A stretch of 64,000 nt of DNA from Natronosalvus hydrolyticus (GTDB lineage Archaea; Halobacteriota; Halobacteria; Halobacteriales; Natrialbaceae), in assembly GCA_025517525.1 (NCBI GenBank), contig JAOPJZ010000009.1, forward strand, positions 56,382 to 120,381, in the 5' to 3' direction. Both the position numbers and the translations under genes were made by a program. Under the pieces are notes generated by a model. It worked only from the letters and a program-made list of their open reading frames with translations, did not search any database and was not told the origin of the DNA. This document shows positions 53,446 through 62,616 of this stretch, one piece after another. How positions within the stretch are numbered: the first letter of the stretch is position 1; the number at the start of each line of letters is the position of its first letter.

Positions 53446-54647
53446 GCGACGATGATAGCGGTGAGGGTCTGCGGGCACAGGGATTGGCCGCACTCGACCG
53501 ACTCGTCGATGCGACGGCCGCCGAACGAATCGCGATCAGTTTGGCCTCACTCGGGTTCGCAATCATCGTCGGCACCGTCCTGGTGTTCGTCTCCGGGTTC
53601 GTCGCCGAGTGTCGCGACCCGTTTATCTACTTACCGGGACTGGGCTTTGGCTGTTATAACCCGCTCGAGGTGTACTGGACGATGTTTATCGGCTCGTTCG
53701 GATCGATGACCGACATCGGGCAGACGCTCTTGCAGACGACGTTACTGTTGTTCACGGGGCTGTCGGTGGCGGTCGCGTTCCGGGCCGGGTTGTTCAATAT
53801 CGGGACCCAAGGACAGATGGTACTCGGTGCGCTGGCAACAGCGCTGGTCGTCCTCGAACTCGCTGCGTACGTCCCGGACAACGCGGCCGGGATGCTTATC
53901 GTAATTCCTGTCGGGGTCGTCGTCGGTGGGATCGTTGGCGGCTTCTGGGGGATGATCCCCGGGCTGATGAAAGCCTATGCGAACGCCCACGAGGTGATCA
54001 CCACGATCATGCTCAATTTCGTCGCCATCGGCATCGCGTTCTGGCTGGTCCAGGTGCACGTAGGCGATCTGACGACCGATTCGGTGCAGACCGAGTCGGT
54101 TCCGGCAGTTGCTCGATTACCGGCGACGATCAGTGGTTCGAGGTTTTCGGTGATCGCGCTCATCGGCGCATTGCTCGTCGCGGTTGGCATCTACCTGCTG
54201 TACAAGCGAACCGTGATCGGCTACGATCTGCGAACGAGCGGGATTCAGGAAAGTGCCGCCGAGTATGGGGGCGTCAACGCCAAACGAAACATCGTCACCA
54301 GCATGACGCTCTCCGGCGTTCTCGGCGGTATTGCTGGCGCGATTTACGTTATGATGGTCCAGTATCGCTGGCAAGCGGGCATTCCACCGCTCGGGTTCGA
54401 CGGCATCGCCGTCTCGATTCTCGCCGGAAACAACCCGATAGGGGTGATTCCGGCGGCACTGCTGTTCGGCAGTCTGAAAACCGGCAGCGTCGCCGTCGAC
54501 CTCTCACTGGGTGTTCCGGGCGAACTGGTCGAGGTGCTCAGAGGGCTGATCATCCTGTTCATCGCCATGCCGGAGTTCTTCCGCATGATCGGTAAACGGT
54601 TCGGCTACGGAAACGGCTCGGTGGTGACCGACGGGGGTGAGGCCTGA
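53442..54647 (+). CDS. Nucleoside ABC importer permease 1
   Basis: The 401-residue protein has about ten hydrophobic helices and belongs to the BPD_transp_2 group. Family-like segments: FRAGLFNIGTQGQMVLGALA, NAHEVITTIMLNFVAIGIAF, and SGIQESAAEYGGVNAKRNI. A hydrophilic N-terminal stretch of about 25 residues precedes the first helix. It would form the channel together with the next gene's product. Overlaps: 4 bp with the ATPase gene, and its stop shares one base with the next start (TGATG). Confidence 0.93.
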   Translation: MSDDDSGEGLRAQGLAALDRLVDATAAERIAISLASLGFAIIVGTVLVFVSGFVAECRDPFIYLPGLGFGCYNPLEVYWTMFIGSFGSMTDIGQTLLQTTLLLFTGLSVAVAFRAGLFNIGTQGQMVLGALATALVVLELAAYVPDNAAGMLIVIPVGVVVGGIVGGFWGMIPGLMKAYANAHEVITTIMLNFVAIGIAFWLVQVHVGDLTTDSVQTESVPAVARLPATISGSRFSVIALIGALLVAVGIYLLYKRTVIGYDLRTSGIQESAAEYGGVNAKRNIVTSMTLSGVLGGIAGAIYVMMVQYRWQAGIPPLGFDGIAVSILAGNNPIGVIPAALLFGSLKTGSVAVDLSLGVPGELVEVLRGLIILFIAMPEFFRMIGKRFGYGNGSVVTDGGEA

Positions 54648-55702
54648 TGAAGGCTCCGTCAGTCACTCGTCGGCAGGGGCTGCTCATCGGTGGCATCCTC
54701 TTTGGACTCATCACACTCGGTCTACTCATCGATGGTGGCGGCCAACTCATCGGCGACGTTGCTGGCGTGTTCAGCGTCTCCTATCTCGCCTCCGCGATAC
54801 GACTCACCGTCCCGATTGCGTTCGCGGCGATGGGTGGCATTTTCGCCGAGAAAACCGGCGTCATCAACATCGGCCTCGAGGGCCTGCTCATCATTGGGGC
54901 GTTCGGTGCCGTTGCGAGCCTGTATGCGCTCTCGGCGACCCCAATCGGGGCCAACATCTGGCTCGCGTTCGTACTCGCCATCGTCGCGAGTACGATCGTT
55001 GCCTTGCTGTTTGCCATCGTCTGCATCGAGTTCAAAGCCGACCAGATCATCGCTGGCCTCGCGGTCTGGTTGATCGCCCTCGGTTTTGCACCGTTTGCGA
55101 GTATCATCATCTGGCGTCGGACGAGCAGTCCGAGCGTGGGAACCTTCTCGACGATTTCGATTCCAGGGCTCTCTGCGCTCCCGTCGATCGGGCCACTGTT
55201 CGAAGCCACGCCACCGGTGTTCTTGCTGGCACTTGCCGTCCCGTTCTCGTGGTATCTGCTCAATCGAACCACCTTCGGGATGTGGATCGAAGCCAGCGGC
55301 GAAGATCCGAAATCACTCGATACGGCGGGTGTCGACGTCCGAAAAGTTCGCTACGCCGGGGTCTTGCTGTCGGGCGTCTACTGTGGTATCGGCGGCGCTG
55401 GTCTGGCACTCAACACCGGGCAGTTCGTCGGCAGCGGCGACACCATGATCGATGGCCGTGGCTGGATTGGCCTGACGGCGTACCTGATCGGGAACTACAA
55501 CCCCGTCGGGGCGTTTCTGGCGTCGTTCCTGTTTGCCGGCCTCGAGGCGCTGCAACTGCAACTCCAGCAGATTGCGGGCTACGACGTCTCTTCGACGCTC
55601 GTCGGAATTATCCCCTACGTCGCCGTGTTGATCGTCCTGACGTTCGTCGGACGTACCCGTATGCCGTCTGCAGCCGGGGAACACTACGACTCTGACGAGT
55701 AA
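54647..55702 (+). CDS. Nucleoside ABC importer permease 2
   Basis: The 351-residue product starts MKAPSVTRRQGLLIGG and has about nine helices in the BPD_transp_2 pattern: IAFAAMGGIFAEKTGVINIG, GLEGLLIIGAFGAVASLYAL, and MIDGRGWIGLTAYLIGNYNP. It pairs with permease 1 to import nucleosides bound by the BMP lipoprotein. A rival long frame shifted by one (54637-55695) is Arg-rich and is a shadow. The gene ends the operon and converges on the acetyltransferase gene. Confidence 0.93.
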   Translation: MKAPSVTRRQGLLIGGILFGLITLGLLIDGGGQLIGDVAGVFSVSYLASAIRLTVPIAFAAMGGIFAEKTGVINIGLEGLLIIGAFGAVASLYALSATPIGANIWLAFVLAIVASTIVALLFAIVCIEFKADQIIAGLAVWLIALGFAPFASIIIWRRTSSPSVGTFSTISIPGLSALPSIGPLFEATPPVFLLALAVPFSWYLLNRTTFGMWIEASGEDPKSLDTAGVDVRKVRYAGVLLSGVYCGIGGAGLALNTGQFVGSGDTMIDGRGWIGLTAYLIGNYNPVGAFLASFLFAGLEALQLQLQQIAGYDVSSTLVGIIPYVAVLIVLTFVGRTRMPSAAGEHYDSDE

Positions 55703-55760
55703 GGGACCGGTAATTTCCGTTTCTCGAGTAACGCGGTCTCCCCGTCGCCGTTTTTCGCGA

Positions 55761-57023
55761 TCAGAATCCCTCGTCCAAAAAGATATTTCGCTCGGGGAAC
55801 AGGGTCTCGAGGGTCTCGATCGGTTTCGCCTCAGCCTCGAGTCGCCCCGCTCGCTTCAGTGCATCGACCGAGCGCGCACCGATAGCCAGTTGCGAGAGCG
55901 TCGCGATGTCGAGTGTGACGTCGGTCTCGCTCCCGTCGGACGCGACTGTGCTATCGACCGACTCGCCCATCTCGAGGCGGCGACACGACCCGGTGCCGTG
56001 GGCGACGGCCAGTTCGAAGGTCCCATCGTTCCAGTCGACGAGTGGGTCGGTGACCGCGAGCGTGATCGTCGTCTCGAAGCCCGTCGGGTACGGGAGCGCG
56101 CTCAGCGCCCGTTCGATGTCGACGATACGAGCCATTGGGCCCGTGTGATACTCGACCTCGAGTTCGTCGGGGTCGGTGGCGATGTCGAACAGCGGCGTGT
56201 CGACGGGGAGACGTATCCGGACCTCGGTAACCTGCGAGTCGTGGTCGTGACAGAACGCGAGCAAGGCCAGAAACCCCTCGAGATCCGTCGCAACGAGTTC
56301 TGACACGCGCATGGATCGCTCGCCCCAGTCACCGTCGATGACGTACCGGATGTAGCCTGCCGTCTCGCCGTCTCGCTCCCAGACGTAGACGAAGGGGTCA
56401 GTCTGCCACTCTTCGAAGACACGGTAGCGCCACCAGTCGGCGTCTCGCTCGATTGTGCAATCGTAGCGTTCGCCGTGGCGCTCGTACACTGACTCGAGGG
56501 CCGCGTACTCGTCGGCGTCGAGCGCGCGGAACTGATGATTGTTGACGGTCCGTTCGAGACGATTGCGGGCGAACGACAGCCGTTCAGGTTCGCATTCGAC
56601 GGTGAGGTACCGGTTGGTTGTGTCCCAGCCGTACTGCCGGTAAAATCGGTAGGAAAACGGCCACAGTACCGAGAACGGGGCTTCGCGCTCGCGGTACTCC
56701 TCGAGGGAGTACTCGAGGAGTTCGCGGACGTACCCCGTTCGCCGGTGTTCCGGTGGCGAGGCGACCGCCGACAGCCCGGGTGTCAGGTAGCTGCCATCTC
56801 GAATCCGCGTATTGAACCAGTAGTGTCGACAGACACAGAGCGGGTTGGCGTCTTCAGGAGCCCCCGACTCGAACAGCCCACGTTGTGTACCGAGTCTGTT
56901 TCGCGGCGTCGCGTGTTCGTCCGGATCGTACACCGGTGGTCCCTCCTGCGGGCTAAACGCGTAGGAGACGTACTCGTGGAATATTTCCCGCTGATCCTCG
57001 GGAATCGGCCGATACTCGGTCAT
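55761..57023 (-). CDS. Eis-like GNAT acetyltransferase
   Basis: The 420-residue protein starts MTEYRPIPEDQREIFHEY (ATG 57023, TATA-like AATATAC on the minus strand about 30 bp before it). It follows the Eis layout: an N-terminal GNAT domain with the acetyl-CoA loop (SPPEHRRTGYVRELLEYSLE, about 87-107), a second GNAT-like domain (about 150-290), and a C-terminal sterol-carrier-like domain (about 305-420, FPERNIFLDEGF at the end). Bacterial Eis proteins acetylate amines on varied substrates; the natural substrate in archaea is unknown. Confidence 0.87.
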   Translation of the reverse strand: MTEYRPIPEDQREIFHEYVSYAFSPQEGPPVYDPDEHATPRNRLGTQRGLFESGAPEDANPLCVCRHYWFNTRIRDGSYLTPGLSAVASPPEHRRTGYVRELLEYSLEEYREREAPFSVLWPFSYRFYRQYGWDTTNRYLTVECEPERLSFARNRLERTVNNHQFRALDADEYAALESVYERHGERYDCTIERDADWWRYRVFEEWQTDPFVYVWERDGETAGYIRYVIDGDWGERSMRVSELVATDLEGFLALLAFCHDHDSQVTEVRIRLPVDTPLFDIATDPDELEVEYHTGPMARIVDIERALSALPYPTGFETTITLAVTDPLVDWNDGTFELAVAHGTGSCRRLEMGESVDSTVASDGSETDVTLDIATLSQLAIGARSVDALKRAGRLEAEAKPIETLETLFPERNIFLDEGF

Positions 57024-57351
57024 ACTGTGGAAAGCATGCTTGCGGACCAAGTATATTTGTGGTCATTGTTACCAATCCTCATATGGGTGGGTGAAAAGGA
57101 ACCAGGAAAACCCATTCGGAACGTTCAATCAGGCATTATCGACTCACTGCGTTCGGTTTTCAACACCCTTTGTTCGAGAAGGCGCTCTGACATAGGCACG
57201 ATTCGTATCGGTATCGATACAGGTCACTCACACGGTAAATCAAAAATCATATCATTCCCGAAAATTTGTAGAAAGTTTTTGAAGGTAACTCGAAATTTAC
57301 AGTCAAGAGCAAGGTCAACCGTAATGCTAAAGCGATGTGCATAGAAAATGC
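57024..57351. other. AT-rich gene-free gap between divergent genes
   Basis: These 328 bp separate the Eis-like gene from the channel-like gene. GC is clearly lower than in genes, and GTATCGGTATCGATAC forms a short self-complementary patch near 57208-57223. Minus-strand TATA (about 57050-57058) serves the Eis-like gene. No coding signal was found. Confidence 0.4.
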
Positions 57352-58173
57352 ATGGTTCAAACGCAACCAATACAAACGGTACCCGAGTGGTTACAGGATC
57401 CGGTAGCAAACTTGGCGGCGTTCCTTCCCCGACTGGTGGGAGCGCTCGCTATCTTACTCGTCGGCTGGGTTGTCGGTCGACTCGCCGGTCGGGTCGTCAT
57501 GCGAATCGCTGACGGGATCGAACTCGATCGAATGGTTCTCGAAACGCCCCTCGGGCGTATCCTGGGCGGCACAGAACGGGCCGTCTCGAGGACGTTTGGC
57601 AAGCTCGCAAAGTGGTTCGTGTACGGTCTCGCGATCCTCGCAGCGGCAAACACCCTCGCCATCGCGTTGCTGTCCCAGTGGGTGTCCACGGCAGTCTCGT
57701 ACTTACCGGCCTTCGTCGCCGGGCTGCTCGTGATCGTCCTCGGGTTCGTCGTCGCTGATTTCATCGGCGATATGATCGAGCGAACACGAGCGGCGACCCG
57801 GACGGCCTACACCCGCTGGTTCGCCGACGGTGCCAGAGTGTTCCTCTACTTCACGGCGCTCGTGATCGGTCTCAGCACGATGGGGATCGACGTTACCATC
57901 CTCTATGTATTCGCTCGAGCGCTCGCGTGGGGTCTCGCAGCCGCCATCGCGATCGGCGTTGGCGTCGCCCTCGGTTGGGGTGGCAAAGATTACGTCGCCG
58001 ACAACATCGACCGCTGGATGCGCCGAAGCAACGCGATGACGCCGACGGAAGAAACCGGTGGCGCTGGCGGGAGCGCTCGAAGTGATACCGGGCACACAGG
58101 CGGTGAAACGCGCCAGCGATCCGACCGGGAGCCGGGATCGGAACCTGGCCCTGGAGCCGGTTCGGACGACTGA
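57352..58173 (+). CDS. Membrane protein of MscS-related TM-helix (CmpX-like) family
   Basis: The 273-residue protein starts MVQTQPIQTVPEWLQDP (an in-frame GTG at 57337 would add five residues). Four or five hydrophobic helices (about 18-50, 82-105, 110-135, 155-180, 185-210) carry repeated features of the conserved TM-helix repeat: LPRLVGALAILLVGWVVGRL and LPAFVAGLLVIVLGFVVADFI. It lacks the MscS beta domain. The C-terminal 50 residues are hydrophilic, Gly/Ser/Asp-rich. Such proteins are linked to osmotic or envelope stress in bacteria; role here is unproven. Confidence 0.8.
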   Translation: MVQTQPIQTVPEWLQDPVANLAAFLPRLVGALAILLVGWVVGRLAGRVVMRIADGIELDRMVLETPLGRILGGTERAVSRTFGKLAKWFVYGLAILAAANTLAIALLSQWVSTAVSYLPAFVAGLLVIVLGFVVADFIGDMIERTRAATRTAYTRWFADGARVFLYFTALVIGLSTMGIDVTILYVFARALAWGLAAAIAIGVGVALGWGGKDYVADNIDRWMRRSNAMTPTEETGGAGGSARSDTGHTGGETRQRSDREPGSEPGPGAGSDD

Positions 58174-58180
58174 TATCGTA

Positions 58181-58248
58181 GCCAGTGAAACGATTTCCAC
58201 ACCTATCGCGACGCCGTTTTGCGATAGGGTGTGCAATGACTTCAAGGG
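58181..58248. repeat. Palindromic intergenic repeat, full copy
   Basis: CACACCTATCGC (58198-58209) pairs with GCGATAGGGTGTG (58221-58233) with one bulge; flanks GCCAGTGAAACGATTTC and CAATGACTTCAAGGGC extend the symmetry partly. A related half-copy lies at 61991-62033. It follows the CmpX-like gene stop by 8 bp and may serve as a terminator. Confidence 0.65.
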
Positions 58249-58324
58249 CAACTATAGGGGTCGCTGTCGTCGCTGGACACCACATCGAAAGGCGGATTCG
58301 CGACGTCGCAGGGGGTAATCCAAC

Positions 58325-58729
58325 TCACCCGACGACAGATTTCGGTCGTTCCTGTCGATCGGTTTTCGGGAAGAGTGGCTTGACTGGAACGATCACGTAG
58401 GTTTTGACCAATCGGTCATTACTCCACCGCCACTTTTCGATCCGGGCGAGCGAATGGGTATCGGCGTAGAGCGCCTCGAGTCGCTCGAGAACCGATTCGA
58501 ACGCTGCCGAATCGACTCCGTCTATCGGAACCTGATCCGTGACGATTGCGAGTCGTTTGACTCGGGCGTAGACATCCAGTCGGGCTTCGAACACGAACTC
58601 GATGTCCTCGATAATTTGCTGGATCTCACGGAGTGTCGGCTCTTGGGCTTCGGTTGGCAGCGATATGTACGCCTGATAGTCGTCGGGGCGGTTCCTGACA
58701 TATCGCTTCCACAGCCGTTTCAGGATCAC
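58325..58729 (-). CDS. Hypothetical soluble protein
   Basis: The 134-residue protein starts at a GTG (MILKRLWKRYVRNRP), the first start after an in-frame stop. It is rich in helix-forming residues (LREIQQIIEDIEFVFEARLDVYARVKRLAIV) split here for reading as LREIQQIIEDIEFV and later VYARVKRLAIV. The basic N-terminus is unlike the acidic norm. No family was recognised. It diverges from the next membrane protein gene and converges on the CmpX-like gene. Confidence 0.6.
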   Translation of the reverse strand: MILKRLWKRYVRNRPDDYQAYISLPTEAQEPTLREIQQIIEDIEFVFEARLDVYARVKRLAIVTDQVPIDGVDSAAFESVLERLEALYADTHSLARIEKWRWSNDRLVKTYVIVPVKPLFPKTDRQERPKSVVG

Positions 58730-58902
58730 CTGATCACCCTGTCGGTTGCTCGATCAAGTGCGTTCGCCATCTAGTTCTCGTCTTATCGGCACCGGTAATA
58801 CGTCCTTTGTTGTCCTTCGATCTCGGTTTCGTGACTGTCCATATTTCCCGTAGATAGCCACTCCGAGAGAGCTTTGTGTAATCACATACTACCAACGGTA
58901 AG

Positions 58903-59355
58903 ATGAACAACGGTTACGCAAAACCGTCGACGATAACGTTGCTCGCCTCGGTGGGATTCGTGGTGGTCGGCGTTGGCATCAACAGCGGTCTGGACGCTTC
59001 CGTTCGAACCATTCCTGCACTCGTCGCCATTTCGATCGGCCTCGTTGGCATCGTCAGTAACGTGAGCGACCGACCGCTCGAGCAGATTCGCCAAATCGCG
59101 AAACGTTGGTGGTTGCTCGCGTTTGTCGCCTTCGTTCCGTACGGTATCGTCGCTGCGCCGTCGGGCGAAGGCGCTGTCGCTCTCGGTGAGGCGCTTTCTG
59201 GCTGGATATCCGTGCCCGTCCTCGAGACAATAGCTGGGGCCGCGCTTTTGTGTGCGATTTCGGTGACGACACTCTATTCGATTGGACTCTACGGCATCCA
59301 TCCCGGTCGCCCGACACCCGAAGAACGGCTGTTGAGCGAGTGCGACGACGATTGA
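58903..59355 (+). CDS. Four-helix membrane protein, unknown function
   Basis: The 150-residue protein starts MNNGYAKPSTITLLASVG. Hydrophobic segments lie at about 10-28, 36-53, 68-85 and 107-130, with a short charged C-terminus (HPGRPTPEERLLSECDDD). No catalytic motif is visible. The 173-bp gap upstream, shared with the divergent hypothetical gene, contains no other feature I can support. Confidence 0.7.
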   Translation: MNNGYAKPSTITLLASVGFVVVGVGINSGLDASVRTIPALVAISIGLVGIVSNVSDRPLEQIRQIAKRWWLLAFVAFVPYGIVAAPSGEGAVALGEALSGWISVPVLETIAGAALLCAISVTTLYSIGLYGIHPGRPTPEERLLSECDDD

Positions 59356-59433
59356 ACGGTCGGTCGAACCGAGACGACTTCGAGGACACATCCGCTCGAG
59401 TTTAGCTGTATCCGAGAACGTACCCACTCGAGT

Positions 59434-60630
59434 TCAGGCGTGGTCGGTGACGAACCGCTCGATCCGGGCCAATGCCTCGCGCAGGTCCTCGATCCCCGTC
59501 GCGTAAGAGACTCGGAGATGCCCTTCCCCACCCGAACCGAACACGTCCCCGGGGACGACGGCGACACCCTCCTCGTGTAACAGCCCTTCGGCGAACTCGT
59601 TGGCCGTGCCGTCCCAGCTATCGGGTACCTTGGGGAAGACGTAGAACGCGCCGGCGGCCTCGAAACACGGCATTCCGATCTCACGGAACCGCGAGAGCAC
59701 GAATCGGCGTCGTCGATCGTACTGGGCAACCATGTCCGCGACGTCGTTCGCACAGGACTCGAGGGCTTCGAGGGCGGCGTACTGTGCAGTCGTCGGGGCA
59801 GAGAGCATCCCGTACTGGTGAATGCGGTTCATGGCGGCGATGGCGTCACTGGGGCCCAGCGCGTAGCCGAGTCGGAGCCCGGTCATCGCGTGGGCTTTCG
59901 AGAACCCGTTGAAAACGATCGTTCGTTCGCGCATGCCGGGCAGCGTCGCGATGGATGTATGGATGGCGCTGCCGCCGTGATCGGGCCGATCGGTTTCGTT
60001 TCCATACGTTAACTCCGCGTATATCTCGTCGGAGAGTACCGACAGGTCGTGTTCGCGAACGAACGCGGCGATCGGCTCGAGGTCGGCTTTCGACATGACG
60101 GCTCCGGTCGGGTTGTTTGGGTAACAGAGGACGAGCAAGTCGGCGTCGGCCGCACCAGCAGCCTCGAGCGCGTCGACGGTGAGCCGGAAGTCGTCCGCTT
60201 CTCGCGTCGGCACGGAACAGACCTCGCCGCCAGCGAAGATAACGCCGGGTTCGTAGGAGATGTACGACGGCTGGGCGATGGCGACGATATCGCCGGGGTC
60301 GACGAACGCTCGGAACGCCAGGTCGACGGCTTCGCTCGCACCCGCGGTGACGAGGATTTCGTCGTCCCCGTCGTATTCGAGGCCGAACCGTTCGTCGACG
60401 TAGCCCGAAATCGCCTGCCGTAACTCGCGCATCCCTCGGTTTGCCGTGTACGATGTCTTTCCTCGCTCGAGGGAGGCAATTGCGGCATCGCGGGCGGCCC
60501 ACGGCGTCGAAAAGTCGGGTTCGCCGACGCCGAGTGAGATGACGTCGTCGCGTTCCTCGGCGATTTCGAAGAACCGACGGATTCCTGACGGCCCCACCGC
60601 TTGCACGCGCTGTGACGGCTCGAGACTCAT
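59434..60630 (-). CDS. PLP-dependent class I/II aminotransferase
   Basis: The 398-residue enzyme starts MSLEPSQRVQAVGPSGIRR. The substrate-binding start is ISLGVGEPDFSTPWAARDAA. The PLP sites are visible: VTAGASEAVDLAFRAF, YPNNPTGAVMSKADLE (Asn), VLSDEIYAELTYG (Asp, Tyr), and the Schiff-base Lys in FNGFSKAHAMTGLRLGY. FVGSGGEGHLRVSYAT-type end carries the Arg. It is an aspartate/aromatic-type aminotransferase; exact substrate unknown. Its start overlaps the Lrp gene stop by 4 bp, so the regulator and enzyme are co-translated. Confidence 0.93.
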   Translation of the reverse strand: MSLEPSQRVQAVGPSGIRRFFEIAEERDDVISLGVGEPDFSTPWAARDAAIASLERGKTSYTANRGMRELRQAISGYVDERFGLEYDGDDEILVTAGASEAVDLAFRAFVDPGDIVAIAQPSYISYEPGVIFAGGEVCSVPTREADDFRLTVDALEAAGAADADLLVLCYPNNPTGAVMSKADLEPIAAFVREHDLSVLSDEIYAELTYGNETDRPDHGGSAIHTSIATLPGMRERTIVFNGFSKAHAMTGLRLGYALGPSDAIAAMNRIHQYGMLSAPTTAQYAALEALESCANDVADMVAQYDRRRRFVLSRFREIGMPCFEAAGAFYVFPKVPDSWDGTANEFAEGLLHEEGVAVVPGDVFGSGGEGHLRVSYATGIEDLREALARIERFVTDHA

Positions 60631-61112
60631 GGCGAGACCGAGAGCCTATCGTCGTCTTCGCCGTCACCGAGTTCCATCCCGTGTTCCTTGTAAGAGGTCA
60701 TGATGTAGTGAGTGACCGTCTGGGTAATCTCGGGGACGGGGGCGACCTTCTCGCTGATGAACTGGGAGACTTCGCGAATGGAGTCGCCCTCGACTTCCAT
60801 GTCGAAGTCGTAGTCGCCGCTGACCAGTCGCAGTGCCGTCACCTGGGGGAATCGAGCCAGGCGTTCGGCGATGTCATCGTACCCGGTTTCGCGGTCGAGG
60901 GTGACGTTGAGCTCGACTTCCGCTCGAACGCGCTCGTCCTCGAGGCGGTCCCAGTCGACGACGGGTTTGTACCCGCGGACGACGCCCGCGGCCTCGAGTG
61001 CGTCGATCGCTGCGGCTACCTCCTCTTCGTCGAGGTCGGTCATTCGCGCGATGTCGGCCACGTCGTATCGCGCGTTCTCACGCAGTAACTCGAGCACGTC
61101 GCGTTCGCTCAT
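60627..61112 (-). CDS. Lrp/AsnC-family transcriptional regulator
   Basis: The 161-residue protein starts MSERDVLELLRENARYD. The N-terminal HTH (about 1-60, VADIARMTDLDEEEVAAAID) is followed by a RAM ligand-binding domain (about 70-150, VSGDYDFDMEVEGDSIREV). Lrp proteins sense amino acids and tune amino-acid metabolism. Translational coupling to the aminotransferase points to that gene as a target. A minus-strand TATA-like CTTTTTAGG lies about 25 bp before the ATG. Confidence 0.93.
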   Translation of the reverse strand: MSERDVLELLRENARYDVADIARMTDLDEEEVAAAIDALEAAGVVRGYKPVVDWDRLEDERVRAEVELNVTLDRETGYDDIAERLARFPQVTALRLVSGDYDFDMEVEGDSIREVSQFISEKVAPVPEITQTVTHYIMTSYKEHGMELGDGEDDDRLSVSP

Positions 61113-61180
61113 ACCTCCTCGAAGCGCCAGGGTCCTAAAAAGCGTTGTGTCACGCGCAACAACTGGCGACTCGAAAACGG

Positions 61181-61888
61181 TCAGTAGTTCTTGAACAACA
61201 GGGCGCGCACGTCGTCTTTGGTCTGGACGTCTTTCGTCCCGCCGTCCGGCAGGTCGACCCGGTAGCGGTAATCAGCCGACGGCGACTCCTCCCACTTGTC
61301 GTCGTGGGTATCGAGCAAGCTCATCATCTTGTTGAGCATGTCGTCGTCGTCCGCCGCGCCTCCCCCGGAATCGTCGTCGCCTTCGTCGGATTCATCAGCA
61401 TCCTCGGCGTCTACCGCCTCGGTTCCCCCTTCGTCATCGTCCGCGTCAGCATCTTTCACAGCTGCGGCTCCGTCTTCGTCGGTGCCCTCATCTGCGCCGT
61501 CGGAGGGGTCGTCGTCCGTCGGTTCATCCGCATCGTCGGGGTCCTCGTCCGCTACACGCGAGTCGTCGTCATCACCGACTTCGTCATCGCTCCCTTCGTC
61601 GTAACTCACTGTTTCGACGTCCTCCGGTTGGGATTCGTCCTCGATAGCGGCTTCGACGGCCGCTGTCACGTCGTCGGTCGCCGTCGAGCCCGAACTATCC
61701 GCCTCGATATCAAACTCGAGGTCGCCCAATTCACCGTCTTCGGTGGCCGCCTCGAGCGTGTCGATCAAATACTGGACGGCGTCTTGCTCGCGAACGAAGC
61801 CGTACTTGCCGACGACCTCTTCTGACATCGTTGCCCGGAGTCGCTGGATCACTGCGTACTGTTCGTCCGTGACCTCGAGTGTTTGCAT
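61181..61888 (-). CDS. Highly acidic conserved protein with helical N-terminus
   Basis: The 235-residue protein starts MQTLEVTDEQYAVIQRLR (ATG 61888). The N-terminal 50 residues look folded (MSEEVVGKYGFVREQDAVQYL, DTLEAATEDGEL). The middle (about 75-185) is nearly all Asp, Glu, Ala, Ser and Gly. The C-terminal 45 residues are again folded-like (DMLNKMMSLLDTHDDKWEES, YRYRVDLPDGGTKDVQTK). A minus-strand TATA AAATATATG lies about 27 bp before the ATG. I know no function; two small folded ends joined by an acidic tether is the visible design. Confidence 0.78.
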   Translation of the reverse strand: MQTLEVTDEQYAVIQRLRATMSEEVVGKYGFVREQDAVQYLIDTLEAATEDGELGDLEFDIEADSSGSTATDDVTAAVEAAIEDESQPEDVETVSYDEGSDDEVGDDDDSRVADEDPDDADEPTDDDPSDGADEGTDEDGAAAVKDADADDDEGGTEAVDAEDADESDEGDDDSGGGAADDDDMLNKMMSLLDTHDDKWEESPSADYRYRVDLPDGGTKDVQTKDDVRALLFKNY

Positions 61889-62239
61889 ACCTGACCGATG
61901 TGGCGAGGGGTACATATATTTGGGTCCCTCTGCCGACGGTTGTCTCCCGATCCGTCGCCTACCGGTATGAGACGGCACCGACACGGATCGTAACCAGTGA
62001 AAGTCATCGCACAGTTTTATCGCAAGAGGACGGGCCGAACCGCTCAGCACAGGTGGGCGATGTATCGTAATAGAGTATGTCCCATACGTTAACTGGTAAA
62101 ATAGCGGGCAAGATACAGAGGATGTAGTCAGCACAAGGGTTACGTTATTTTCCCCAAATGAATCCTGAATTAGCCGATGGAATATGCCCGCGAACCAACC
62201 GCCGAGAGTTATATTCGTCTGGACCTCCTACTGTTGTAT
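61889..62239. other. Divergent promoter gap with relic repeat
   Basis: The 351-bp gap holds the TATA box of the acidic protein gene (about 61910-61919, minus), a half-copy of the palindromic repeat seen at 58181 (61991-62033, with CCAGTGAAAGTCATCGCACA then TATCGCAA), and the TATA-like TTATATT (62209-62215) about 28 bp before the DUF5789 ATG. No coding signal was found. Confidence 0.5.
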
Positions 62240-62572
62240 ATGGCAGATGATAAAAAGGGTCGAGATGAGCAAGCAGATCGTGAAGAGAATCGCCAGCGTG
62301 GGCGAGAATTAGAGGAGGCTAAAGCCCGCGGCGATGAAAAGGAACCGCTGTTTGATGACGAAAGCGTACGGCTTGGTGATCTTGATGAATCGCTCAAATC
62401 GCACGACTATCCAACCACGACAACTGAGTTGGTTGAGGTCTATGGCGATTATGAACTTGAAATTCAGGGCGGCAAGAAACCCCTGGAGGAGGTACTCTCT
62501 TCAACTGATGATCAAACATATGACTCAGCCGAGGACGTTCGCAGACGGATACTGGGACTCATAGGCCGATAG
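62240..62572 (+). CDS. DUF5789 family protein
   Basis: The 110-residue protein starts MADDKKGRDEQADREENR (ATG 62240; a TATA-like TTATATT 28 bp upstream supports it, while the earlier ATG at 62177 would precede that promoter). After a charged N-terminus come the features I associate with DUF5789: SLKSHDYPTTTTELVEVYGD, ELEIQGGKKPLEEVLSS and DQTYDSAEDVRRRILGLI. Members are small haloarchaeal proteins of unknown function. Confidence 0.8.
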   Translation: MADDKKGRDEQADREENRQRGRELEEAKARGDEKEPLFDDESVRLGDLDESLKSHDYPTTTTELVEVYGDYELEIQGGKKPLEEVLSSTDDQTYDSAEDVRRRILGLIGR

Positions 62573-62616
62573 CACAATCCCCGAGACACTCATCTCACAA
62601 ATTAGACCGCCTGTGT

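Noticed and set aside
54637..55695. Arg-rich frame overlapping permease 2 on the same strand
   Set aside because: The frame at 54647 has helices and family motifs; this one is basic and has none.
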